Made by a program: the position numbers and the translations under genes
The notes under the pieces: model-generated
What the model saw: the letters and a program-made list of their open reading frames with translations, nothing else
What the model was told of the DNA's origin: nothing
Databases searched by the model: none
Origin: Protostelium mycophagum
Taxonomy: Eukaryota; Evosea; Variosea; Protosteliida; Protosteliaceae
DNA length: 64,000 bases
Direction of reading: 5' to 3'
Assembly: GCA_002081555.1 (NCBI GenBank)
Contig: MZNV01001852.1
Coordinates: 1 to 64,000 of the forward strand
In this document: piece after piece, positions 11,089-21,994 of the stretch
How positions within the stretch are numbered: the first letter of the stretch is position 1
Layout of the letters: each line of letters opens with the position of its first letter

Positions 11089-11223
11089 CTTTCGTGCAGA
11101 GTTCGGCTTCCGAAATGGTCGGCTGGAAATAGGCAAGGTTGCTTGGATACGGAGAGTGCTGCAGAACTGATTCTCAAAAAAGGCGAGGTGTGCTTCGGAA
11201 GCTATAAAAACAAACCGGAGAGC
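11089..11223. promoter_or_regulatory. Divergent promoter between lectin gene and A2
   Basis: 135 bp separate the start codons. On the plus strand CTATAAAAA (about 11202-11210) lies roughly 15-20 bp before the A2 ATG, a plausible TATA box with a very short 5' leader. Confidence 0.5.
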
Positions 11224-14200
11224 ATGCCCGCAGCAGGCTGCTATATTAGGTGCCTTCTTCTCTGTCTCGGTATACGGCTTCGGCGTCTACGACTCGACTG
11301 ATCTTTCCAGTGGCTTGTGCTCTGGGCCAGAGGGTCGATCCTCAGGATGGCGACTTTGTGTCTCTGTATTCTAGATCCTTGGCGGCATTTGGGGCAGGAA
11401 GTCCGGACATCACTCGGGTGTCATTCATAAACACTGCTGGTGCTCCTGCCGCCATCTTTCAATTGTCGGCCAATCCGACCTCATCTTCCACATTCGCCTT
11501 CAGAAACGTAAAGAACAAGCTCTATTTGGGATATACAGCTGGCTCCCCTTTACAGGTGATTTTAATACATACGATAACCCATCTCACGTTGCAGGTCAAT
11601 GTGAATGACATTTCTAACATCACTTCGTGTGCATGGTTCACTCTCCAAAGAATGAGTGCTCTGGATGACAACTACTTTCGTTTGACCACCTGCGACGGCA
11701 ATGTAATCGGTGCTTCTAGTTCTTCTGGACAACTTCTCGGACAACCATATGCCGGTTCAGGGACAGAGGTAAATCTCGATTCTGATTTATAATTAAATTG
11801 TGACGTATGATAGATTCAATTTACATTGACAAGACCAACTGGAATCATCTCTTATCCCTTCGATCAGCAGAGTCAAACCACCAGTTCTGTTCCTACTGAC
11901 TTTGGTGAGACATTTTTTGTTCGAAGATGAAACTCACAAAATCAGACATTTGTGCACAATATGGTGCTGGCATCACAGCCAGCACATGTCTTCGCCAGAT
12001 CTTCCTTGTGGATTGTGTTCAGACGAATTCAGGACTTCTTAATCGCCCTGATGAGTCCAATTTCGCGGGAATCTCAGAATCTGACTCCATCGGTCAACTC
12101 GTGATGAACCAGGGCTCTGCACCTCTTGGAGGAGTACAACAATTGTCTTTTGGTCTCAACCAATTGACGGGTGATACGGGGTCCTCCCCCCTCTTCAAAC
12201 TACAATTCTGTGATGACCAGCGCAAGACCATTTCGGATCCTTACCGGTATATATGTTATCTAAACTTTAAGAAATTAACATAATAAGTTCTTCTGTCTGG
12301 GACATTCCAAGTGAGGTGGATGCCATCTCCTCTCCTCTGTGCACATACAAAAGCAGCACGAGCTACTACAGCTCGATAAGCGACATGCTCAAGTCTCAAG
12401 AGAAATCGATTGGTGAGATCGGTCTTTTTGTAGAGATTTTGCTGAAGGATTCAGGGTTCAGTGCGTCTGTTACTGGTGGTGTGGCTTCGAAGAGCGGTTC
12501 CGGTGCGTCAGTTTCTGCCGGACTTTCACTCTCTAAATCTGCCAAAGTGAAGATCTACAACCAACCACCGTATATTGACTCCTTCAGGTGTCCAGCCAGC
12601 TTACCGATGATGGATCTAACATGATCGCGTCTACAACCGTAAATTGTGAGACCTCTCGGCTCAAATTCAATTCCGATCGCGCAAGGTTCAGCGATATCTT
12701 TGTGAAGGATTTAGCCGAGGCCATACAGCCCAAACTCTCAACTGTAAACCCAGACTCTGTATGGGACAACCTTGTACAGAAATACGGAACCCACTATTAT
12801 CAAACTGCCACATTGGGCGGGAAAATCCAAATGTTCAGTAGTATCACCAAGTCTCACTATTTCTCCCAAACCCAGACGGAGACCACATTTAGCTTAGATG
12901 CCAGCTTAAGTGCCAAGGTGAGCTCCAAAGCTGGTTCGGTAGGAGGTGGTGTCGCCGGAGGAAAATCCAACACAGGTGACGTCATATTACATCACATCTC
13001 ATGTACTGAAAAGAACAGCCACTTTGGCAAACTCAAATGATTTTGTTGCCAACTCGGAGTCCACCAGCATCACCACTTTTGGTGGAGCACCTGGCAGCTT
13101 CGGCCCAGTAAGTCCCACTGATGACCCCTCTTCTTCCAGCCCCATCGCAGACTTCTCCGCGTGGGCAGCGACAACAGCCGATTATCCCGTTCCAATAGAC
13201 TTCACGGTTGGTCCAATCGCGGAGCTTCTCCCTGCTAGAGCGGCCAGAGTGAACGTACAGAAGAAATGGACGGATGCTGTCAACAGATTCCTCAACAACC
13301 CATCCTCCGTGAACCTCTTGAAAAAATACAGCATCACGGTGAGATTCGTACACTTTAAAGTGGTGTACTAAAATGATGCAGCTGACGATGAAGCAACCTA
13401 CCAGTGCCAACGCTAATTTTGTATTTGGTCCCTTTGCATACCAAATTACCGGAACACTCGCCACGAGCAACTTCCTCCCGCTAGGAACCACCACAGATGA
13501 CAACAGCTACTATTATGGCATGGGCGGTACACGCACTTGGACATATTCTGGTCGTGATTTGGGAATAATCACTGGCTTTATGGTGGCAGAGCTCCGAGCT
13601 GTCAATTCTGGACCCTCCACCGGAGTATTTCCATCCGGTTTCCCGGTATCCACCATTACCGTCACCGATGTATCGTCTGCGACAGAATATAACTTTGGTA
13701 CTAGCACCCAAACAGTCGATTTCGATCAGTGGACTTGTAATACAACACTCTGCTGGGTCGGTGCAGTCCCGGTGATCGCACCTGCAGCACCAACCACCGT
13801 AACCGATCCTTATTCTGGACCAAACTTGGCCAGTTTGATCAGCGCAGCTCAATCCGTGAACTCACTCAGCGGACTCAAATGGGCTGTGGAGACCCCTAAG
13901 ACTATCGGAGCACCCAAGATTGTGTCCGCAAACGCTACTAGAACCAAGAGATCTTGGAACAAGGATTCGCAGGAGGACAGTGCTACACATTCACAAAGAA
14001 AGAGAAAAACAGGTTGCGGTATTTGCCCGAGTGGACAGGTGAAGCAAATACACATTCAACATACAACTGACATATCCTAGTGCTGTTCAAGTTCTGGATT
14101 GTAAGATGTTTAAGATCTATTCGATATAAAATTGACAAAATTCAGGTGTGGATCTGGACCAAATTACTGTGGTGCTGCTAACTGTGTCTCACAATGCACC

Positions 14201-15479
14201 GGAACTCAATCCAGTTGTACTGCGGGCAGCTATGTTGCTTGCAATATCTCCGCATTACAGATCACGAATGCTCTCAAGGTGTGTACAATATCTCATAATG
14301 AGGCGTTGATTTATGTATAGATTCAAGTCAACTGGCAGAGCCCGCCCAGTTTCGGCTCTATGAGATACATCCAGGTCAGAGTGATAGGGCCGGGAGGTCA
14401 GACAGTCGCCTTTTTGAACAATTATGGGTGCACTGGATCCGTTTGTGACTCTTCGAGCAATGGATTAACGGTTCACTGGATGCCGAACCTCGTTGCCACC
14501 ATTGACGTAAATTCGTTTAAATGGTTATAAATACCTGACCTATTTTTAGAGCGTTGAAATCTCCGCCGTGAATCCATTCCCGACCAACCCCCTCTTGTAC
14601 AGCGGGGGCAATGGGTGCACAGGTCGTCCTGCAAACGGATACTCCAGCCGACTCTGCAATAACGGTGTGTGGACTTACCCTAACCAATTAAAACTCTCGG
14701 CGGGAGTCTACCTCGGATACGACACTCTCGCTGCGACACAGTCTGTGGTCAGCGATCTTTCGACCTCCGACAACTTCTTGTACATCGCCGCTGATCTCCA
14801 GAACAAAAGAGTGGGCCAGATCACGGCAGCTGGATCCATCACTGGATCAACCGCAGGAGCCCCCACCGTATTGAAAGTTAGACTTGTGGCGTATACCCCA
14901 CTAGGTCCCGGAAACACCTGGACCTTCTCGCTGATCAACAGCACTTCCGCCTCTACAAACGTAATGCCCGGCATTGTGGTGGATATCGTCGTGGGATACT
15001 CAGGTTATGTGTCTGAGACGCTCACACTCTCCACCACATCAAACGGGGTTGTCACAATTACCTCCAGCGCCAGATCACCCGTCGCCCCTTCTACTCTCAT
15101 CTCTGATCTGAGATTCACCATATATGACAGCTCAGGACTTGGAACAGTGTACACCTCCACCAGATCGCTCTTTGCGACCCAGCCTGCCTTTTTGACTCAG
15201 GCAACCCAGGCCTGCGGCTCTCTTGCCAGACCAATCGCACAATTCAGCAATAGCGTGCTGAGAAGACTATGTGTGCCCGGTGTATTACAATCCAGCACCT
15301 GTGATAACATTATCGGTGCGTGGTTAACAGCTGTCTCGAGGCCATTCGCTACTTTCTTTGGAGCTTGGAATCTGAACTCCACTACCACCGTGTCTCCTTC
15401 CATCGCACAGTTCATGAGAGATGCCTGTACTAACGTCCCTGATACCAACACAGTAGTTTATCCAAATATTGGTTTATAA
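11224..15479 (+). CDS. MACPF/PLAT-like secreted protein (paralogue A2)
   Basis: The start was fixed by splicing. Exon 1 is 11224-11269; removing the 41-bp intron 11270-11310 gives a clean signal peptide (MPAAGCYIRCLLLCLVACALGQ) and continues as RVDPQDGDFVSLY. Then an N-terminal beta-rich region with repeated hydrophobic blocks to about 11890; MACPF domain from about 12050 to 13290 with QLTGD, KYGTHYYQTATLGGK (about 12780-12822) and FGGAPGSF (near 13080); PLAT-like domain about 13380-13740 (FGPFAYQ, LGIITGF, GFPVSTITV, FDQWTC); and the C-terminal module to 15479 (CTGRPANGYSS, ACTNVPDT). About ten short introns. Expected to oligomerise into membrane pores outside the producing cell; this is family knowledge, not shown here. 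Convergent with A3. Confidence 0.87.
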
Positions 15480-16122
15480 ACATACATTATATGACACTTT
15501 CATTACTTGATTTTTATCTCCCACTACCTCTGAGGTCGATGAGTGAGATGTATTTGGGCCAGATGCAGTGATAATTCTTGGGTAATCAAACTCTGGTAAA
15601 GAAGCTTGTGACCATCTTTGCAGCTTTGTGACGATGAGAATTAGCATTGTAGACGGTCGCATCAATTTTTTTTGTATTCCGCACTGAAATTCGCGAAGAA
15701 AAAACAAATGGGGAATGACTTTAGGAAGCTCTTTTCAGCCGCGGTGCGCAAATCAGTGGCACATGAGAACAGCTTCCATTCAACATGAAAATACAATTAT
15801 AGAATAAATATCTCTATGTTTGGGTTGCTTCCAGTGTCAGATTCCAGACGTATGGAAGTTGTTCTCTGAACATGGAGGTGTTCTTATAAAATCATAAAAT
15901 GGAAGCAATTAAATATAGAACATTTTATGACAGCTTCCAACAGCTTTAGTATTCATGAGAACAGCTTCCACTTTGCCGGAAGCTCACAAATATCCTGTGT
16001 CCTAAAAATACTGACATGTCTCTCTACATTGCTTCATCTTTCCCTTTAATTCATTACCAATTATAAATTCAACAACTCTCAGAATAGTTTTATTTATATG
16101 TTGTTGTACAATAACTATCCAT
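15480..16122. repeat. Convergent intergenic region with GCTTCCA/TGGAAGC inverted repeats, right copy
   Basis: No gene is seen. About 15780-15975 holds GCTTCCA/TGGAAGC words with ATTAAATATAGAACATTTTA and CATGAGAACA spacers. These are the reverse complement, with small changes, of the left cluster at 1325-1560. An AATAAA for A3 on the minus strand lies near 16090-16095. The remainder is AT-rich with no recognisable element. Confidence 0.65.
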
Positions 16123-19100
16123 CTAAGCCGCACTGATGGGCACAAAAGAGAAGACCTGGCTGGGAACATTTGCGCACGCCAATCGCAAGAAGTAATCATC
16201 TGACAGCGTTGGTGCACTTGACCCAAAAGTTCTGTAGAAGTTGCCAGTCTTATCGGTGACTCTGTTCCATCCACTCATGGTAGCTTGACATGAGGCCCCA
16301 TTTGCTCTCAGATTTTCATAAGAGCAGAATGCAGATTGGACTTGAGTGCTGGCCCTGTCCTGGGAACTGATCATTGGCCCACAGGCCAGAATACTCAGCG
16401 CAGTGTTATCTGGGTGTTGTGTGATGAGGGTTCTTCTGAGGCTTGTGTAAATGGCAGAACCTCCGTTTGCATCGTAGGTGGTCATCTGAACAGAGGATAT
16501 GAGCGACAGAGGAAGGGCACAGACCGACTTTCTGACAGCCTTGATGTTGATGTACAGCTGTCCATAGTAACCGGTATAAGGACCGTCAAAGGAGAGTGTC
16601 TCGCACTTGGGGCCGATATATCCTGCCACGACAGAGACAGAAACCTGTGAGGCCAAGTTGAGAGAGTTGAAAGTGGAAAGGTATGTGGAGCGATAAGAGA
16701 TCTGAAGCTTATAGTATCCGTCAGAGTTGACATAAGGCAGTATCGGGTTGACGAGGACGATTCTGATGTTCAGCTTTCCTGTTCCAGTCGTGATACTCGT
16801 GTCGGTCAATATTGATCCCTGACCCTTTGTCTGCGGGTCGAAAGCTAAAATGAGCGCGCTGTTGTCCACACTTCTCATCTTGTACGAGTCCAGCACTAAG
16901 CTGTCGAATCCCAAGTACATATCGCCTCCACTTAGATATACATCGTTCGGATATCTCCACACAGAGTTGTTGCAGTAGACCAGACTGTAGCCAGGGGCAG
17001 GTCTTCCTGAGCAGGCCTTGGGATTACCCGCTCTCATTCCCAACGGGTTTGAATTGGGACCGAAAACGGTGACACCAGAGATTTCGACGTTCTACAACCA
17101 GTCAGTTCAGAAATAGATCATGAGCGGGTTATAAACTCACAAGAATTGTGCCGGGGGAATTACCGGCCCAGTTGAGTGTGATTCCATTGGCTTCGGAGCT
17201 GCATGGTGTTTGGAAGCAATTGGTATTCGCCACAGTGATTTGGATTGTGGCTTGGTCTCCAGTCACCTACATTTATTTAGGTTCAGACATAAATTCAATC
17301 ACGTACCGTAAAAAGGAGGCTCTGAACGTCCCCGAGGCCTGGAGGGTTGCTCCAAGTAGTCACAATCTATTTTGGTTCAGTTGATTTGGAGTAAAAAATG
17401 TCTCACCTTCATATCATCTGTGGGATTGGTGCTGGAAGCTGTGCAAGCTATTCCAGTCTGTCCGGACAGCACACTTCCGCACGTTGTGGTCACGGCTGTG
17501 GCAGAAGTACAGCTCACTCCGCTACAAGACCAAGTATCAAAGTCTAAGGGATTTGTGTTCGTTCCGAAATTGTACTCCACAGCACTCGTCACGTCTACAA
17601 CCGAGATGGACTGGACTGGAAAGCCTGCGGGCGAATCGCCCAGAGAAAATCCGGTGTTTTGATTACGTAAGTCGGTGAGGTAGATGTTGGTGATGGAGTT
17701 CATGAAGACCTCATTGATGGAGAATGTGACGACCTCCCCAGAGGTAAAGGTGAAGCTGTTTTCATTGTTGGGATCGCCTAAGAGCAGCCATTCTTTCTGA
17801 GAGACGGTACTTCCTTGCAACTTGAAAGCAAACGGACCGAAACGACCACCTCCAGAGAATGTCTTCATCGTCACCTTGGCCATGATCAGATGATGCATTA
17901 GAATAAAAAAACTCACCGTCAATCTATATATGTTGGAATACGAGGGGTTGTAGTCGTCACCAGAGAACAGCCTCTGAAGCGCGGAGAACCAAAGGCTCCT
18001 CACTCTAACTCCACCCACATTCTTTGGCAGCAGATCCCCGATCACATCAGTAGTGTAGTCTAATTTCACGGGATAAATGTCCGTTGTAGATGCCCAGTCA
18101 GCAAAAGAGGCGGCTGAATCCACGGTCGGGGGGGTGAAGGAGCCGGGGGCTCCGCCAAAGGACCTGATTGCGGAAAAGCTGGAGGTTGAATCCATTGTGC
18201 TCTGCGAAGTACCAGATCCTCCATTAATGTACGACTTTGGCCTGGGCTCATAGCTACCCTCAAAAGAGAAACTCCCGTCGTCTTTAGGCTCATCCTGGGG
18301 GTTTTCTTCTTCCTCCTTTAGAGCCTTCAGGCTGTCTGTTGTCGGGACTCTATCGCTGGGTTTCTCGGGCTCCTCCTTGGCCTCCTTCTCTGGTTGGGGT
18401 GGCATGACTTTAGTTAACGACGCTGCGAAGGACTTCTGAATGTTGACGGCGAATTGCTGTTTGCTGACGGACAAGGAAGTCGTTCTCTTGGTGGCGCTGT
18501 ACATCTCCAGTTTGCCGCCCATGGTTGCGCTGGTGACGTAATGTGTACCGTACTTCAAAATGAGATTCATCCATCTGTCGACATTGTCGTTGGCGGGAGG
18601 GGAAATGGCTAAATATAGATCATCCAAGAAGTCATCCGAAAAGTGTATCAAGTCCGTGCGCAAAGCGGCCCTGTCAAGGTCATGACATGTCATCAAGTCT
18701 CAATACGAACTTGTAGGAAGTGCAACTGGTGGAGACGGATGCTATGGTCTTGTCCGTGCCTCCACTGAGAAGAGAAGAGGCCAAGGTGTCTGAGGCCTTT
18801 GAATAGGCCGCGTTCGCAGTGGCAGTGAAATTATTTCTGATGGCACTGGCATCTAAAGTGGCTCCCATCTCTACGATCATATAAATCTCATCATGTCATT
18901 TCATTTGAATTGCCGGCATGAACGTTGAAAAGTCACTCACTCGAACCTTTGCTGGCGTCGAAAGCGACCTCCTGTGTAGAGCTGTAGAACTTTGAGCTTC
19001 CGGTATACAAGCAAGAGTAGCTGCTGAAGGCCACAACCTCGTCCGGTACGACGAATCCGTAACCCCTTTATCGTATCAGATTTTACAATGTTGTAGAGAG

Positions 19101-20084
19101 ACATTTTAATGTCCAAAAAAGAAACGTGAATGTACCTTCCATCATCGTTGATCATGTTAGGGAGTGTGCCGCATGCCGTGAAATTAAATAAACTCGCAGG
19201 CAGTTCCTCTCCGGTTAAGAAGTCTATGCCTTTGGAAAGAGAATCGACCCCTGGGAGATTGTATAACAACATGGCTCCTAGAAGCATGTTGCCTAACGTG
19301 TCGTCCACACTCACATCGAAACCGTAGAATCCCAAAAAAGGATCACATTGTGTGGATAATTTGTTCTGTAGACAATCTCTGGTGTTGAGACCGGGAAGAG
19401 AAGAGCAGAAATCTGTTATTTTAGATAATGCAGGTATGAGGAGGTGTGATTACCTGTGTCCAGATCGACGGGATTGATGGGGGCGTAAGCGTTGTCGTAT
19501 GGATAATCGAAAGTGACACCAGGAACACCAACATGGAAGAGGAAATCATCGAAAGTGAGGGTTCCACTCGGGTTGGCATTTCGAGGATCAGGGCCTATTA
19601 CGCTGTAAAGATTGGCGAATCCTAATGTTCCATCCTGTTGGATGAAGAGATCTGCCGTCGAATCCACTCTGATGCTGAAGTAAGAGTCCCAGAATGTGAA
19701 ATTGAAAACTGATGATAAAGAGGGCGAAAAGATGAAGCTTCCATTTGAATTTGTTATGAATTGTCCGCTGACTGCATCTTGTAATGCAAAGCTCCAAGAG
19801 GGGCTGTTCGGTGTTTTTACAGGCGATATACCGATGTCGATTGTTTGAAGCACAGCCGCTACACTTTGAGGTGCGAATGTAAGGGAACTGGTTGATGTGG
19901 ACAGGAACGACAAAGGTGTCGATTTAGACGACAGAATGAGTTGCAATCCCGCTTTCAATTGATCCGCCCCACATAATGATACTGTTGATCAAGTCAGCAA
20001 TGCTATTTATCATGTTTATCTATCTATACCATAAAGAAGGCAGAAGAGGCCGCACAGCTGGTTCGGCCATCGGGTCGCAGCCAT
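16123..20084 (-). CDS. MACPF/PLAT-like secreted protein with charged insert (paralogue A3)
   Basis: ATG 20084 begins MAATRWPNQLCGLFCLLY; after a short intron the signal peptide ends ..VSLCGADQLK. N-terminal beta-rich region to about 19420; MACPF from about 19330 (GVDSLSKGIDFLTGEE) with KYGTHYVTSATMGGK near 18550-18510 and FGGAPGSF near 18160; PLAT-like domain about 17900-17540 (FGPFAFKLQG, NSITNIYLTDL, GFPVQSISVVDV, FDTWSC); C-terminal module ending at 16123. Unlike its siblings, the stretch after the MACPF signature (about 18400-18230) is Lys/Glu/Pro-rich (PEKEAKEEPEKPSD) rather than Ser-rich. The last exon (16123 to about 17091) is nearly identical to A0 over its first 555 or so bases. Divergent from IPT/TIG gene B2, with 86 bp between starts. 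Confidence 0.86.
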
Positions 20085-20170
20085 CCTAAAAGTGGGTTTT
20101 GTTGTGAAGCAGAACCCCTCCCAGAGCTTCCGCCACCTTTTTTTACGAATAAAAAGCTTCACATGCCATC
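20085..20170. promoter_or_regulatory. 86-bp divergent promoter shared by A3 and B2
   Basis: Start codons of a MACPF gene and an IPT/TIG gene lie 86 bp apart. AATAAAAAG (about 20149-20157) is a TATA-like element for B2. A C/T-rich GAACCCCTCCCAGAG stretch lies centrally. The small size argues for co-regulation of the pair. Confidence 0.45.
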
Positions 20171-21956
20171 ATGAAGAGCCTCAACCTCCTGCTACTTCTC
20201 CTTTCTGTCTCTAAAGCCTTACTTCTTTCTGGTCTTGGTCAGCTGGAATGGCCCGGTGGACAATTAAACTTTATGATTGATGGATATCAGAATCAGAACT
20301 TAAGCCTCACTGTTGGGGGGCTGGTCTGCTCTAACGTCACTCAAAACTCAAACTTCGGTTCTTTCAGATGTAATCTCAGTGCGGGTGTCGATACTGGAAC
20401 CTCCATACAATTGACGGATGTTAACGATCCGGATAATCTCATATCGGTCAGCACGTCACCAAATGATGCTGGACTCTGCGTTTGGTATAATCAACGCCAG
20501 GTCAGATTTGATCTCGATGGTCCAGCAGGAGGATATCAACATGATCTGCTAGCCACTACAAATGATGTGAATTTCTATTGGAATCCATGCAGGTCAGAGA
20601 TGAATATTTTTTAGTTTCTAAATCGGCTCCAGTCCCACACATGTTGCTGCTGGTGCAACAGACAGTCTGGTGATGGAATATAAATCCAATCCTGGTCAGT
20701 TTCAAAGCCTCATCACCACAGATAATTGGAAGGGTCTTGAAGATGCTGGAGGTGGTGTGATCGTTTTCTTTGATTGAGAGAATCCAAAAAAATAATTCTG
20801 AAATTTTAAAATTGGCCTTGTCTGAAGATGGACAGACCCTGAAAGCTTTTTCTTCGTGGGTCAATCTGCCATTGTACACGTCTTATGTGTCCAAAATGCC
20901 ACGGCCAATTTTACCTTCACCGGCCAGCAGGAGGATTCTTACACCTTTGACTTCACCATAGACTGTTTCCCTTCTCTGTCATTGGTATCCATAGATCAGT
21001 CGAATCTGCCCATCTATGGAGGTAATCGCTACCTTCATCTGAGAGGATCCTTTGGCCAGAACCCACTCAACGCCACAATTCATTTCGGGACCCAAGTCAT
21101 CGCAGGAAAGATCATCTCCCCATCAGAAATCGGGGTCACTGTCCCCAACCTCACCTCTATCGCCCCCGCCCTCGTCATGCTCGTTGTAGACGGTCAACTC
21201 GTACCCAACGGCTTGTTTTTCGACGGGATCGTGTACCCTTCACCCGAGATAGAGAGTGTGTCTGGGTCATCTACAGAGGGAGGATATGTGAATATTGTGG
21301 GGAACTGGTTCGTCAGTGAACCGACAGTCACTGTGGATGGCACCCCATGCAACAATATCACGTTACAACACTGGCAACTCATAACCTGCCAAATCGGTGC
21401 TGGAATCGGGCAGAATCTTATCGTCAACGTCACAGTTGCGGGGCAGTCCGCATTCGGAAGCTTCTCATATCTGCCTCCGGTGATCAACAACCGATTGAAC
21501 TCCACTACCAAAGGATCTCTTCTGCACTTGACTGGGCAAAATTTTGGCAACGACGCATCCAAAGTGAGCATGTCAGGCGTCAACTGTCAAATTACCACGG
21601 TGGACAATTTCAACATCTTCTGCCTGGTGGACCCCGGGACTGGGGTCAATCACATAATATCCGCGACAGTCAGTGGTATGACTGCTTCCACTTTCCTTGA
21701 CTACAACCCGCCGGTGATCACCTCTTCGTCCCAAGTGCCGAGCGGCGGAGGAAAATTGATTTTGAGGGGCAGCAACTTTGGCACTAATTCCAAACTGATC
21801 CAAGTGACCTACGGTGGAAAGGCGTGTGGAAACGTGAAGCTGATGTCGAACCACGCCATGCTGTCCTGCAACACCTACCCAGGAAGCGGAACACAAGCAG
21901 TCATCATGACGGTGGACAACCAAAAGAGCTCCCCCTTCAACGTCACATACGAATAA
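20171..21956 (+). CDS. Secreted IPT/TIG-repeat protein (paralogue B2)
   Basis: ATG 20171; signal peptide MKSLNLLLLLLSVSKALLLS, then the shared SGLGQLEWPGGQLNF module, which ends at WNPC (about 20590). After two short introns, a long last exon (from about 20850) holds about four IPT/TIG repeats: LPIYGGNRYLHL, STEGGYVNIVGNWF, STTKGSLLHLTGQNFG and VPSGGGKLILRGSNFG. Each has paired Cys and N-x-T/S sequons, and the last ends NVTYE. No membrane anchor is seen. Its order of domains matches B1 closely. Likely an extracellular adhesion or recognition protein; its partner is unknown, but the shared promoter with pore-former A3 suggests they act together. Convergent with A4, with 38 bp between stops. 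Confidence 0.85.
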
Positions 21957-21994
21957 TGATAAAATTATGTACACTCTTCTACGAGATTTTTATA

